Assembly (NCBI GenBank): GCA_001798135.1
Contig: MGRJ01000022.1
Span: 12,979-76,978 of the forward strand
Length of the DNA stretch: 64,000 bases
Direction of reading: 5' to 3'
Source of the DNA: Deltaproteobacteria bacterium RIFCSPHIGHO2_02_FULL_40_28
GTDB taxonomy: Bacteria > UBA10199 > 2-12-FULL-40-28
Shown: piece by piece, positions 53,369 through 61,884 of the stretch
Numbering within the stretch: position 1 is the stretch's first letter
How the letters are laid out: the number at the start of each line of letters is the position of its first letter
Made by a program: the position numbers and the translations under genes
The notes under the pieces: generated by a model
Seen by the model: the letters and a program-made list of their open reading frames with translations, nothing else
What the model was told of the DNA's origin: nothing
The model's database searches: none

Positions 53369-54018
53369 TTCATTTGAGATCAATTGTGATTCTTTTTTTT
53401 CTTTTTGTTGTTTATTCTCTTTTTGTTTTTAATTCTTTTCTTTTTACTCAAATTGATGAGCTTGTTTATTTTTATTTTCATGGTTTGGCTAATAATGCTC
53501 AGTGGTTTTCTTTTTGGAGAAAGGTAACTATTTTTGGTAATGGCAGTACTTTGTATTTGATTGTACTTCTTTGGTGGTTGTTTTCTTGGATTAAAAACCG
53601 TAATCCATGGCCAGGTTTTATTTTTGAAGTTGCTTTATTTTTAGGCTTACAATTAAATTTTATTCTTAAAATTTTAACACATAAGGTGAGGCCTTTTTCT
53701 TTAGATCCAGATTATTTTCTTTCTACTTATTCTTATCCCAGTGGACATGCTTTTGGATCTTTTTTAGTTTTTGTTTTCTTATTCATTTCTATTGATGCTC
53801 TGGTAAAGAAAATTTTTTTCCAAAATTTGGTTCGATTTTTTTGTATTATTTGTGCTGGCTTAATACCCTTGTCTCGTCTTGCTTTGGGAGTGCATTGGTT
53901 TAGCGATGTTGTGGGTGGTATTTTGTTAGGAATGTTTTGGTTTCTTGTGTATTTAAAAATAGTAAGTTCTAATCCTAAAATTTCTCCTTATGCCTCAATA
54001 TCAACCGATCTTGCTTGA
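53365..54018 (+). CDS. PAP2-family membrane phosphatase
   Basis: The 217-residue integral membrane protein carries the three PAP2 motifs: KILTHKVRPF (KxxxxxxRP), YPSGHAFGS (PSGH) and SRLALGVHWFSDVVGG (SRxxxxxHxxxD). Enzymes of this family dephosphorylate lipids such as phosphatidic acid or undecaprenyl diphosphate. The ATGA overlap with the P-type ATPase gene shows they are co-translated. The 3' end overlaps the convergent rimO by 18 bases. Confidence 0.88.
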   Translation: MIHLRSIVILFFLFVVYSLFVFNSFLFTQIDELVYFYFHGLANNAQWFSFWRKVTIFGNGSTLYLIVLLWWLFSWIKNRNPWPGFIFEVALFLGLQLNFILKILTHKVRPFSLDPDYFLSTYSYPSGHAFGSFLVFVFLFISIDALVKKIFFQNLVRFFCIICAGLIPLSRLALGVHWFSDVVGGILLGMFWFLVYLKIVSSNPKISPYASISTDLA

Positions 54019-55395
54019 TTCAACCCTTGCTACTAAATCGTACTCAAAACCCTTTGTTACCGTAGCAGTTATAAATTCTCCCACGGTGGGTTTGTTGGAA
54101 TCAGGATAATCCAAAAAAACTTGCCCATCAATTTCGGGAGCTTGGCCTTCATAACGACCCACACCTTGTACAAAATAATCTGTTTCTGGATCTGTGGCAT
54201 TGAGTTCACCTTCAAAAAGAACCTCAATTTTTTTACCAACGAGAGCCTTGTTTTTTTCAAGTGATATTTTTTGTTGGGTTTTCATTATTTCATCACGACG
54301 TTCTTGCTTAATTTTTTCAGGTACTGGATTTGGAAGCTTTGCAGCCATAGTTTGATCTTCTTTAGAATAAGTAAAAACGCCCAGACGATCAAATTTGGTT
54401 TCTTTAATGAAATTTAAAAGTTTGCCAAAGGCACTTTCCGTTTCACCAGGATATCCAGTAATGAATGTTGTACGAAGCACCAGATGTGGAATTTCAGTTT
54501 TAAGTTTTTCTAAGAGACGATGGATATATTTGGAAGATGAACCTCTTTTCATGGATTTTAAAATTTCATCATCAATATGTTGAAGTGGAATATCCACATA
54601 GGGAATTACATGGGGATGGTTTTTAATGAGGGTAATGAGTTTATCAGGAAATTGAAGAGGGTACATATAAAGCAGGCGAATCCAAAAAGAACCCGAAAGG
54701 CCTCCTGTTTTTTCTAACAAATGATAAAGGCTATCTCTCTCTGGTAAATCACGGCCATATTCGTTTAAGTCTTGTGCAATCAAATTAAATTCTTTAACAC
54801 CACGGGAGGCGCCTTGTTTTATTTCTTGGGCAATGTTGTTTGATGTTCTACTTTTTAAATTACCACGCATGAGGGGGATGGTACAAAATGAACATGTGTG
54901 TGAACATCCTTCTGAAATTTTTATAAAACGAGTATAACTGGGTGTTAAATAAAGCCTTGGTGTGTCAATTGAATAGAGTTCGTCAGGGTAACGAATAAAA
55001 TTTCTGGTAGTTTCTCCTCCCAGCTTTTTTTGGATAATTTCATCTAAACGGCTAAAATCCCCTGTACCAATAAAAGCATCTACTTCAGGAAGAAGAGCAG
55101 GTAATTCTTTAGCATAGCGTTGTGAAAGACAGCCAGAAACTACTAATAGTTTTAATTTTCCCTGCTTTTTTTCTTCAGCTAATTTCAGAATGGTATCGAT
55201 GGATTCTTTTTTAGAGGCTTCAATAAAGCCACAAGTGTTAATAACTCCTACATCGCTTGTAGTTTCGGAAGAGACAATGCGGTAATTTTTTTGGTGCAAA
55301 AGGCCTGTCATGACTTCGGTGTCCACCAAGTTTTTAGGGCAGCCAAGTGAGATAAAGCGAACCGTTGGGATTTTTTTAACTTTTGAAGTTTGCAT
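54001..55395 (-). CDS. rimO: Ribosomal protein S12 methylthiotransferase RimO
   Basis: A radical SAM methylthiotransferase of 464 residues. The N-terminal UPF0004 domain begins FISLGCPKNLVDTEVM with further cluster Cys in INTCGF and VSGCLSQRY. The radical SAM Cys triad is CSHTCSFCTIP. A C-terminal TRAM domain follows (KKIEVLFEGE...YEGQAPEIDG). The SLGCPKNLVDTE opening indicates RimO rather than MiaB. It modifies Asp88 of S12. Confidence 0.93.
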   Translation of the reverse strand: MQTSKVKKIPTVRFISLGCPKNLVDTEVMTGLLHQKNYRIVSSETTSDVGVINTCGFIEASKKESIDTILKLAEEKKQGKLKLLVVSGCLSQRYAKELPALLPEVDAFIGTGDFSRLDEIIQKKLGGETTRNFIRYPDELYSIDTPRLYLTPSYTRFIKISEGCSHTCSFCTIPLMRGNLKSRTSNNIAQEIKQGASRGVKEFNLIAQDLNEYGRDLPERDSLYHLLEKTGGLSGSFWIRLLYMYPLQFPDKLITLIKNHPHVIPYVDIPLQHIDDEILKSMKRGSSSKYIHRLLEKLKTEIPHLVLRTTFITGYPGETESAFGKLLNFIKETKFDRLGVFTYSKEDQTMAAKLPNPVPEKIKQERRDEIMKTQQKISLEKNKALVGKKIEVLFEGELNATDPETDYFVQGVGRYEGQAPEIDGQVFLDYPDSNKPTVGEFITATVTKGFEYDLVARVESSKIG

Positions 55396-55399
55396 ATAA

Positions 55400-55495
55400 A
55401 TAAAGAGCGGGTCCTGCCGCTTGGGGGGTATTTTAAGTGCTCGCTCCCGTTATCGCTGCGCTCTTAAAACATCCCCCAGCGTCACCCGCTTTATA
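55400..55495. repeat. Long hairpin, copy C (different head)
   Basis: Two stem blocks pair: AGCGGGT (55406-55412) with ACCCGCT (55484-55490), and TGGGGGGTATTTTAAG (55422-55437) with CTTAAAACATCCCCCA (55463-55478, one mismatch-type pair). The head on the minus strand reads AGCGCAGCGATAACGGGAGC, unlike copies A and B. It separates two minus-strand genes and could terminate the upstream metalloprotease or rimO region. Confidence 0.65.
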
Positions 55496-57088
55496 CTATA
55501 TCCCCGTTTGAATCAAGTAAGCGCCGTAATTTGTATTATTTCCTAGGCTAAGCGAAATGGTGCCATCAAAATCGTTAATGATATCAGAGGTGAGACGAAG
55601 ATAAAAAACGGTAGTACCAGCCATGGTATCTGTTAGTCCAGAAGACGAGAGGTCTGTTAATTCAGGACCAGAAAGAGTTGTATTGCGATTATCATCTTGG
55701 GTGGAACGGAGGTTGATAGCATCCAAGGCCAAGCGAGAATCGCTGGAAAGTCCTGTGTCATCTAAAAAGATAGCCAAACCAAATTGCCCCATAAGCCCTA
55801 ACATGTAGGATTGTACATTGGCTGTGCTTCCGTAAACAGAATCGATGATGTTTTCTACTCCGGTTAAGTTGGTTTGAGAGAGATTGGAAAGCAACTCTTT
55901 GCCCTCAGAAACATAGCTTATATTACCACGATCAGCTTGATCAAAGAGGAAACGCAGGAGAAGATAAATGCCACCTCTTTGATAAAGAGAAGATCCGCAA
56001 GTGATGCACAAATTTTCTGTATTGGCCAAGTATCCCAAAACACGGGCTGGATTTTCAAGACCAGTGGATTCAAAATCGCTATAAATATCTTCTGCCATAT
56101 GTGATAGCCCTTCATTTAAAAAGGATTCTTCAATACTGTCATCTCGAATAAAGTAATGATTGTTGAAATTAATCATGTGCTGAAATTCATGGGGGAGTAC
56201 GCTGGGGAGAAGATTGGAGAGGGTAAATTCTTTGGATACAGTAACACCATAGTCTCCATCTGAATCAGGCACCATAGTGTAGTAAATTTCACAACCATTT
56301 GATTGGCTATAGCCATCAAGTAGATCAATGGCATAAAAGAAGCCGGTAATAATGCCTCCTGCAGAGGCTCCCATTTCGTTTACTTCGCGGGTAGAGAGAA
56401 TATTAAATCTGCCATCTCCATCTACATCTGAAGTATCACCAAAAATATTTTTTTCTTCCTCTACTACACTATCAAACTGTGTCATGATTTCTTCTACTTC
56501 ATCATCACTTAAGTCTGATGAATCGCGGCTATCAATCCAGTAGAGAAAGTTGGAAGTTTTGTAACGGAGTACCGCTGTGATGGTTGATGTTGATGTGCCC
56601 GAGGTGGATTGAATCACCTTAAAGCTTCTGGTGTCTCCAACTTCGTAGCTTGTAGTACTTGTAGCAAAGCGAACAGTTGTGCTTCCAGTTGAACCTTCAT
56701 AAGCGGGAAGGGTGGCTTCCATTTCTCGCAATTGACCATGAAAATCTTCTGTTATATTTTCATCGGAATTTTCTAAAAGAGCAGTTAAAGAAGTAGGAGT
56801 ATTTTCTGAGGTTCCTACTTCAAGAGCTTCTGTGGCCCCATCTTCATCGTAATGGTAAAGCATTAAAACATATTCTGTGTCTCTGGCAACCTCACCAAGA
56901 TCAATAGTGCCGGAACCATTTTCATCTAAAGTAATATTTGTGATGGCTCCTCCCTCAAAAGAGGCACCAACTTCGCCACTATTGAAATTGGCTTGGTTAT
57001 TTGATGATTCCCCCGAGCACGACGCTAAAAACACTAAAAAAAGGAGAGAAAAAAAGGCGGGAATTTTTCCACGGATGCGCACTATCAT
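55496..57088 (-). CDS. Secreted M30 (hyicolysin)-like zinc metalloprotease lipoprotein
   Basis: The 530-residue protein has a lipoprotein signal (AFFSLLFLVFLASC). Residues ~290-335 carry an intact gluzincin site: LPHEFQH (His300, Glu301, His304) and, 22 residues after His304, NEGLSHMAED with Glu326 as the third zinc ligand. This spacing and YxxxLxHE pattern fit peptidase family M30. Unlike the M6-type lipoprotein at 28614, all catalytic residues are present. A GGGGG ribosome site lies before the ATG, and the short palindrome GGTTA/TAACC is at 57101-57114. Confidence 0.82.
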   Translation of the reverse strand: MIVRIRGKIPAFFSLLFLVFLASCSGESSNNQANFNSGEVGASFEGGAITNITLDENGSGTIDLGEVARDTEYVLMLYHYDEDGATEALEVGTSENTPTSLTALLENSDENITEDFHGQLREMEATLPAYEGSTGSTTVRFATSTTSYEVGDTRSFKVIQSTSGTSTSTITAVLRYKTSNFLYWIDSRDSSDLSDDEVEEIMTQFDSVVEEEKNIFGDTSDVDGDGRFNILSTREVNEMGASAGGIITGFFYAIDLLDGYSQSNGCEIYYTMVPDSDGDYGVTVSKEFTLSNLLPSVLPHEFQHMINFNNHYFIRDDSIEESFLNEGLSHMAEDIYSDFESTGLENPARVLGYLANTENLCITCGSSLYQRGGIYLLLRFLFDQADRGNISYVSEGKELLSNLSQTNLTGVENIIDSVYGSTANVQSYMLGLMGQFGLAIFLDDTGLSSDSRLALDAINLRSTQDDNRNTTLSGPELTDLSSSGLTDTMAGTTVFYLRLTSDIINDFDGTISLSLGNNTNYGAYLIQTGI

Positions 57089-57313
57089 TCAGCCCCCAAC
57101 GGTTATTTCTAACCCATAATTAACCTAAGATTATTATAAGCAAATGATGTGCCAAGAATTTGTATTATATTAAATTATCGTTATTTTTCATGTATTTATT
57201 GATAAATTCTGAAATTAAAAATTAATTATATGGTATAAAAAACCCAGTATTTTTAATATTTTTTCATTATCATTTTGAAAAGTGATGGGAATATTGACGA
57301 TAGTAAGATAAAC

Positions 57314-58333
57314 ATGCAATACATTGAAGAGGGTATGAAACTAATACGTTACCGTTCTTTTAACGAGGAACTCAAAAAGCAATTCGGAGCAAGGGTGGAT
57401 CGCATTACCATCAATGCCTTCATATCCTGCCCAAACATTGATGGCACTAAGGCCAGAGGGGGATGTACTTTTTGCCAAGATGCTTCTTTTGAAGGTTTAA
57501 CGTTGAGAACCTCTGAGACCTTTTTGAGAGGTTCTGGAATTGCTGATCAAATTCAGCAGGGCATAACTTATCTTGGAAACCGTTACCCCTCCCTAAAGTA
57601 CTTGGCTTATTTTCAAAATGGAACCAACACTTATGCTCCCATAGATGTGTTACAAAAAAACTTTCATGAGGCTTTAAAATTTCCTGAAGTTGTTGGTCTT
57701 ATTATTTCAACTCGCCCCGATTGTCTGAGTTCAGAGATTATTGATTTGCTTACCGAGCTTAACCAAACAACTTATCTTTGGGTAGAACTTGGTATTCCTT
57801 CTCATTTGGATGAATCCAATCGTCGTGTAAACAGAGCTCATACGGTGGATGATTTTGTACAAAGTACTTATAAACTTGCCGAAAGAAGTATTAGAGTTTG
57901 TGCCCATGTTATTTTGGGACTTATAGGTGAGGATTCTCAGGTTGTTATTGAAAAAGCCCGCTTTATGAGTGCGCAAAACATTCAAGCTATTAAAATTCAT
58001 AATCTGGTAGTTTTTAAAGATACTGCCTTGGAAAAAATTTATCGTGAAGAAAGATATCCTCTTTTATCCCTTTCCGAATATGCCAATCAATGTGTCGATT
58101 TTTTAGAAAATTTGAGAAGTGATATTTTTATTCAACGCCTTAATGCTCATGGGCCTAAGCGTTTAACAGTTGCTCCTGCATGGTCGGTAAATAAGTGGAA
58201 CACCATTAATGCAATTCATTCTGTTTTGGAAGAGAGAGATACGTGGCAGGGTAAATTTTTGGATAAACCGGTTTTAACGATTTTTCAAAATTTCTCCGAC
58301 CAGGTTTTTTTTCAAAATGGTGGATGCTGTTAA
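57314..58333 (+). CDS. YhcC-type (TIGR01212) radical SAM protein
   Basis: The N-terminal segment YRSFNEELKKQFGARVDRITI leads to the Fe-S Cys pattern CPNIDGTKARGGCTFC, the signature of the TIGR01212/YhcC subgroup. Downstream are YLAYFQNGTNTYAP and VELGIPSHLDESNRRVNRAH. Its substrate is not known to me. The start is ambiguous: ATG 57314, ATG 57335 (next to GAAGAGGG) or TTG 57275. The natural end is probably near DTWQGK; the last ~25 residues, ending NGGCC, may be read-through into sequence left by the adjoining broken gene. About 225 AT-rich bases upstream hold nothing I can name. Confidence 0.87.
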   Translation: MQYIEEGMKLIRYRSFNEELKKQFGARVDRITINAFISCPNIDGTKARGGCTFCQDASFEGLTLRTSETFLRGSGIADQIQQGITYLGNRYPSLKYLAYFQNGTNTYAPIDVLQKNFHEALKFPEVVGLIISTRPDCLSSEIIDLLTELNQTTYLWVELGIPSHLDESNRRVNRAHTVDDFVQSTYKLAERSIRVCAHVILGLIGEDSQVVIEKARFMSAQNIQAIKIHNLVVFKDTALEKIYREERYPLLSLSEYANQCVDFLENLRSDIFIQRLNAHGPKRLTVAPAWSVNKWNTINAIHSVLEERDTWQGKFLDKPVLTIFQNFSDQVFFQNGGCC

Positions 58334-58690
58334 AACTCCTGCCATCTCGTACACAGTATCTCCAAAATAAACCTTATCGTAGGTTTCCTTCATTGCAGCC
58401 CAGCCTAAATTTCCGTCTGAAATATAATCAAAAACACGACGCAAAATAGAATTTTTACGATGAACTTCTCCCACATAATGAAGCCCCACGTCCCACTCAT
58501 AACCCTTCCTTCCAAAGGTATGTGTAAACCCACCCGCTACATAGTGTTGTTCTAAAACGAGAACCTTTTTCCCTTTTCTTGCAAGAAGGGAAGCTGCGGC
58601 TAGTCCCCCAATACCAGAGCCAATGATGATAAAATCATAAGGTGCTTTAAGATGTTCTTTTTTATAAGATTTAGCTAAAATGGGATTCAT
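58330..58690 (-). pseudogene. Truncated phytoene-desaturase/RetSat-like FAD oxidoreductase, N-terminal fragment
   Basis: The reading frame starts as a complete N-terminus: FIIIGSGIGGLAAASLLARKG (dinucleotide-binding GxGxxG), VLEQHYVAGGFTHTFGRKG and WDVGLHYVGEVHRKNSILRR. These match carotenoid isomerase/retinol saturase-type flavoproteins, normally ~500 residues. After YEMAG, about residue 119, similarity stops and the frame ends 20 residues later, inside the convergent YhcC gene. The C-terminal three quarters are missing, so this is a deletion remnant. Confidence 0.75.
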
Positions 58691-58691
58691 A

Positions 58692-59303
58692 ATGACCTCG
58701 AATGCTTTTACTTATTTTTCAGAAAAAATTCAAAATAAAGATGAATGTAAAAACTCTCCTTCCTTAAAGGCTTTTTTAGCATCTATCGAAGTTTTAAAGG
58801 CTTGGCATCATTATTTTGAAGGTGAATGGAAAAAACGTCTTGATCCAAAAAATGAACTTATTTCTATTCGTCGTTTTTTAACAGAGGAAATTGAAAATTT
58901 AGTGAAGGCCAATGCTTATTTTAGTGGGCAGTTAACCCCCGAAATTAGGCAACAAATTCAACATCAGCTTTATCGTGAAACCTCTTTATCAGTTGATCAA
59001 TTTCGTCAATACATGATGCAAGGGGTTATTTGGGCCGATGCCAGCAAAATTTATCTTCGTTTTTATTTAAATACTTTAGGGCACCAGCGCCTTGATGTTT
59101 GTTTTGATCATTATGAGAAAGCCTATGCCCTTTATATTACTCTTTTGTACAAAATTTTTTTTAATACAAAAAATGTTTCAGCTAAAGCCTCCGAAAGAGC
59201 CAAGGTTTTGGTTGGGGGCTTGAGACAAAAAATAATTGCAGGAGATTATTTTGAGATTGATCAAATGGCCCTAGATGATTTAGGAAAGCAGATTATTGTT
59301 TAA
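58692..59303 (+). CDS. Hypothetical protein, 203 residues
   Basis: ATG 58692 (MTSNAFTYFSEKIQ) is preferred over an ATG 12 bases earlier, which overlaps the divergent remnant. The protein looks soluble and helical, with many aromatic and charged residues (KAWHHYFEGEWKKRL; DVCFDHYEKAYALYITLLY). I recognise no family. It ends three bases before the M23 peptidase gene, suggesting one operon, so it may serve cell-wall enzymes; this is inference. Confidence 0.65.
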   Translation: MTSNAFTYFSEKIQNKDECKNSPSLKAFLASIEVLKAWHHYFEGEWKKRLDPKNELISIRRFLTEEIENLVKANAYFSGQLTPEIRQQIQHQLYRETSLSVDQFRQYMMQGVIWADASKIYLRFYLNTLGHQRLDVCFDHYEKAYALYITLLYKIFFNTKNVSAKASERAKVLVGGLRQKIIAGDYFEIDQMALDDLGKQIIV

Positions 59304-59306
59304 CAT

Positions 59307-60692
59307 ATGTTTTTAAATCAACCCCCCAAGAAGAAGAAATTTTTTTTCATTCCATTTGTTTTTATCCCTGTGGCTTTGATTGTTTGGATTTTATGGATTT
59401 TTAATTTTTTTGGATATCGTCCTCATATTCAAATTCAAAATAAAATAAGTTTAGAAGAAGTGTCTAGCCAAGAAAAAATAAATTTAGGGCGTGGTGTTGT
59501 TGTAGAAGCAGAAATATCTGTGAAGAAGGGACGTCTTTGTGAATCAAAACTAGAAATTAAAAAAGAGGGGATGAATTATTCTATTCAAACAACTCCAGAG
59601 CACCAAATTGTAGGTAAGGGAGAAAAACTTGTTTTTCCCATTTCTCTTGAGGGAATGCCAAACATGGAAGGAGATGCCCTGTTGTTGATCACGGCAAAAA
59701 ATTGTTCTCTTTTGCCCAAAAAACAAAAATACAAGCTACAGGCTTTTATTGATTTAGTTCCTCCTCAGGTAAGTCTTACTTCTGCTCAGCACTACATTAA
59801 TCAGGGAGGTGCCGAGTTTGCTACTTACCACACATCACCAGACACAGTATGGTCGGGCATTCGCATTGGATCTTACGAATTTAGGGGTTATCCAAGAACC
59901 GATAAACCCAAAGAAAGTGGAGATCATTTTGCTTTTTTTGTTTATTCTTACGAACTCCCAGCAGGCACTCCTATTTTTGTAGTAGCAAAAGATGCTGCAG
60001 GCAATGAAGCCCTTTCTCCGCTGATTCCAGCAAAATTTTTTCCCAAAGAGTTTCGTTCAAGACGTATTGATATCGATGATCAATTCATCAACACTAAAGT
60101 TGCCGCCATCATTTCACAAACAGCTGGCTTAAAATCTGAAGGGGATGCTTTGAAGGATTTTCTTTTAGTGAATAAGGAGCTTCGCAAAACCAATACTCAG
60201 TTTTTAAAAGAGCTTTCTAAAAATTCAGATCTTACTTTTTATTGGAAGGATGCTTTTATTCCACTTTCAAATGCTGCAATTAATGCTTCTTTTGCAGACT
60301 TTAGAGATTATTATTATCAAGATCAAAAAGTAGATTCACAAGTTCATTTAGGTTTTGATTTAGCAGCCATCAAACAATATCCCATTGCATCGAGTGCAGA
60401 GGGAAAGGTAGCTTTTGTAGGTTACTTGGGTATTTATGGAAATACCGTTATTGTAGATCATGGTTATGGATTGATGACTTTGTATGGTCATTTAACTTCC
60501 ATGGATGTGCACAAAGGAGACTTGGTGCATCAAAAACAAATTTTGGGAAAAAGTGGTGAAACAGGTTTAGCTGGTGGTGATCATTTACATTATTCACTTT
60601 TAATCCAAGGAGTGCAAACCAACCCTATCGAGTTTTGGGATCAACATTGGATTGATGATCATATTTATCTGAGGATATCTCCCACGTATTGA
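59307..60692 (+). CDS. M23-family (LytM-like) membrane-anchored peptidoglycan peptidase
   Basis: The 461-residue protein has an N-terminal membrane anchor (FFFIPFVFIPVALIVWILW), a ~300-residue periplasmic region with beta-rich segments, and a C-terminal M23 domain. Zinc ligands are HLGFD (His and Asp of HxxxD) and HLHYS (HxH), with VIVDHGYGLMTLYGHL between. Such enzymes cut peptide cross-links, although the extended N-terminal region may regulate activity or recruit other factors. Confidence 0.88.
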   Translation: MFLNQPPKKKKFFFIPFVFIPVALIVWILWIFNFFGYRPHIQIQNKISLEEVSSQEKINLGRGVVVEAEISVKKGRLCESKLEIKKEGMNYSIQTTPEHQIVGKGEKLVFPISLEGMPNMEGDALLLITAKNCSLLPKKQKYKLQAFIDLVPPQVSLTSAQHYINQGGAEFATYHTSPDTVWSGIRIGSYEFRGYPRTDKPKESGDHFAFFVYSYELPAGTPIFVVAKDAAGNEALSPLIPAKFFPKEFRSRRIDIDDQFINTKVAAIISQTAGLKSEGDALKDFLLVNKELRKTNTQFLKELSKNSDLTFYWKDAFIPLSNAAINASFADFRDYYYQDQKVDSQVHLGFDLAAIKQYPIASSAEGKVAFVGYLGIYGNTVIVDHGYGLMTLYGHLTSMDVHKGDLVHQKQILGKSGETGLAGGDHLHYSLLIQGVQTNPIEFWDQHWIDDHIYLRISPTY

Positions 60693-60743
60693 TTTTTAAA
60701 AGTTTGGTAGTATTACTTGAAATGAAAATTCACGAAGTTGTTT

Positions 60744-61679
60744 TCATTGAGCGCCTGCTTTTTTAAGGGCTTCGGTAATTTCTTTGTTTTGACTAACCGT
60801 TGCAGCTTGAAGGGCAGTCCACCCATTGGTTGCTTTTAAATCAACCCTGGCTTTATGAGCCAAAAGGTTGTTAGCAATATCTATATAATCGTAACCGGCT
60901 GCAAACATCAGGGGAGTAAAGCCAGCCGGTGTTTGTAAATTGGGATTAGCCTTGTTTTCGAGCAGCACATGAACCAAGTTGGTATGGCCACTTAAGGCTG
61001 CAATATGCAGAGCTGTTTCTTGGTTTAAATTTTTTATATCTACTTTTGCTTTCTTAATTAAAAGCATCCCTGCAATTTCTGGAGTATTAATACGGGCTGC
61101 AATGTGAAGGGCTGTATTGCCTTCAGCATCAGTTAAATTTGGATTGGCTCCATTATCTAGAAGTAATTGGGCTGTTTGTTGGAAATTACCAATAATGGCT
61201 AACATGAGTGCATTTTTGCCTTCTGGGGGAACAATATTGAGGTTGGCTTTTGCTGTGATAAGAGCCCCCGCAATCTCATAGTAACCATAGGCTGCGGCAA
61301 ACATGATGGCTGTACGTCCCTTGCCATTTAAAATATTGGGATCGGCTTTTTGTGAAAGGAGGTATTGCACTACATCTAATCTTCCTTCGGCAGCAGCAAC
61401 CATTAACGGGGTAGAACTATCACAGCAATTGGGCATTTTCACATTGATGGCAGCTCCCTTTTGAACCAAAGCTGTTACAATGGGAAGATTTCCATTTTCG
61501 CTGGCCATGTAGAGGTAGGTTGCGCCTTCTTCATTGGTTCCATTGGGATCAATGGAGACAAGCAATTGGTTTACCAGGTCTAGGTTGCCATCTTTAATGG
61601 CGGTTGCCATTTCGGGGTTGGCCAGGGCTTGCAAGCTTAAAGAAGCTAAAACAATTGTTATGGATAAAATTTTTCTCAT
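60744..61679 (-). CDS. Secreted ankyrin-repeat protein
   Basis: The 311-residue protein has a Sec signal (MRKILSITIVLASLSLQALA) followed by about eight ankyrin repeats, e.g. TPLMVAAAEGRLDVVQYLL, TALHIAARINTPEIAGMLL, TALHIAALSGHTNLVHVLL. The repeats form a binding solenoid, here in the periplasm. No catalytic domain is present. It is divergent from tRNA-Phe. Confidence 0.88.
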   Translation of the reverse strand: MRKILSITIVLASLSLQALANPEMATAIKDGNLDLVNQLLVSIDPNGTNEEGATYLYMASENGNLPIVTALVQKGAAINVKMPNCCDSSTPLMVAAAEGRLDVVQYLLSQKADPNILNGKGRTAIMFAAAYGYYEIAGALITAKANLNIVPPEGKNALMLAIIGNFQQTAQLLLDNGANPNLTDAEGNTALHIAARINTPEIAGMLLIKKAKVDIKNLNQETALHIAALSGHTNLVHVLLENKANPNLQTPAGFTPLMFAAGYDYIDIANNLLAHKARVDLKATNGWTALQAATVSQNKEITEALKKAGAQ

Positions 61680-61685
61680 ATGAAA

Positions 61686-61714
61686 AGATTTGAACGGAAT
61701 TGTTTATCTGTCAA
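61686..61714 (-). promoter_or_regulatory. Promoter of the ankyrin gene, predicted leaderless
   Basis: On the minus strand TTGACA (61709-61714), a 17-base spacer and AAATCT (61686-61691) lie six bases from ATG 61679, so transcription would start at the initiation codon. The -10 is poor but the -35 is consensus. Confidence 0.45.
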
Positions 61715-61744
61715 GTATTGGTTTTATTACTTGTTGCTGTATTC

Positions 61745-61771
61745 TTGACTATTGGCAGAAAAACCTATAAC
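61745..61771 (+). promoter_or_regulatory. Candidate tRNA-Phe promoter
   Basis: TTGACT (61745-61750) and TATAAC (61766-61771) have a 15-base spacer, shorter than ideal, 26 bases before the tRNA. Confidence 0.4.
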
Positions 61772-61797
61772 GCATCCACTTTTAGGACTTTTAGTGA

Positions 61798-61870
<73 letters not shown>

Positions 61871-61884
61871 CATCATTTTCATTT

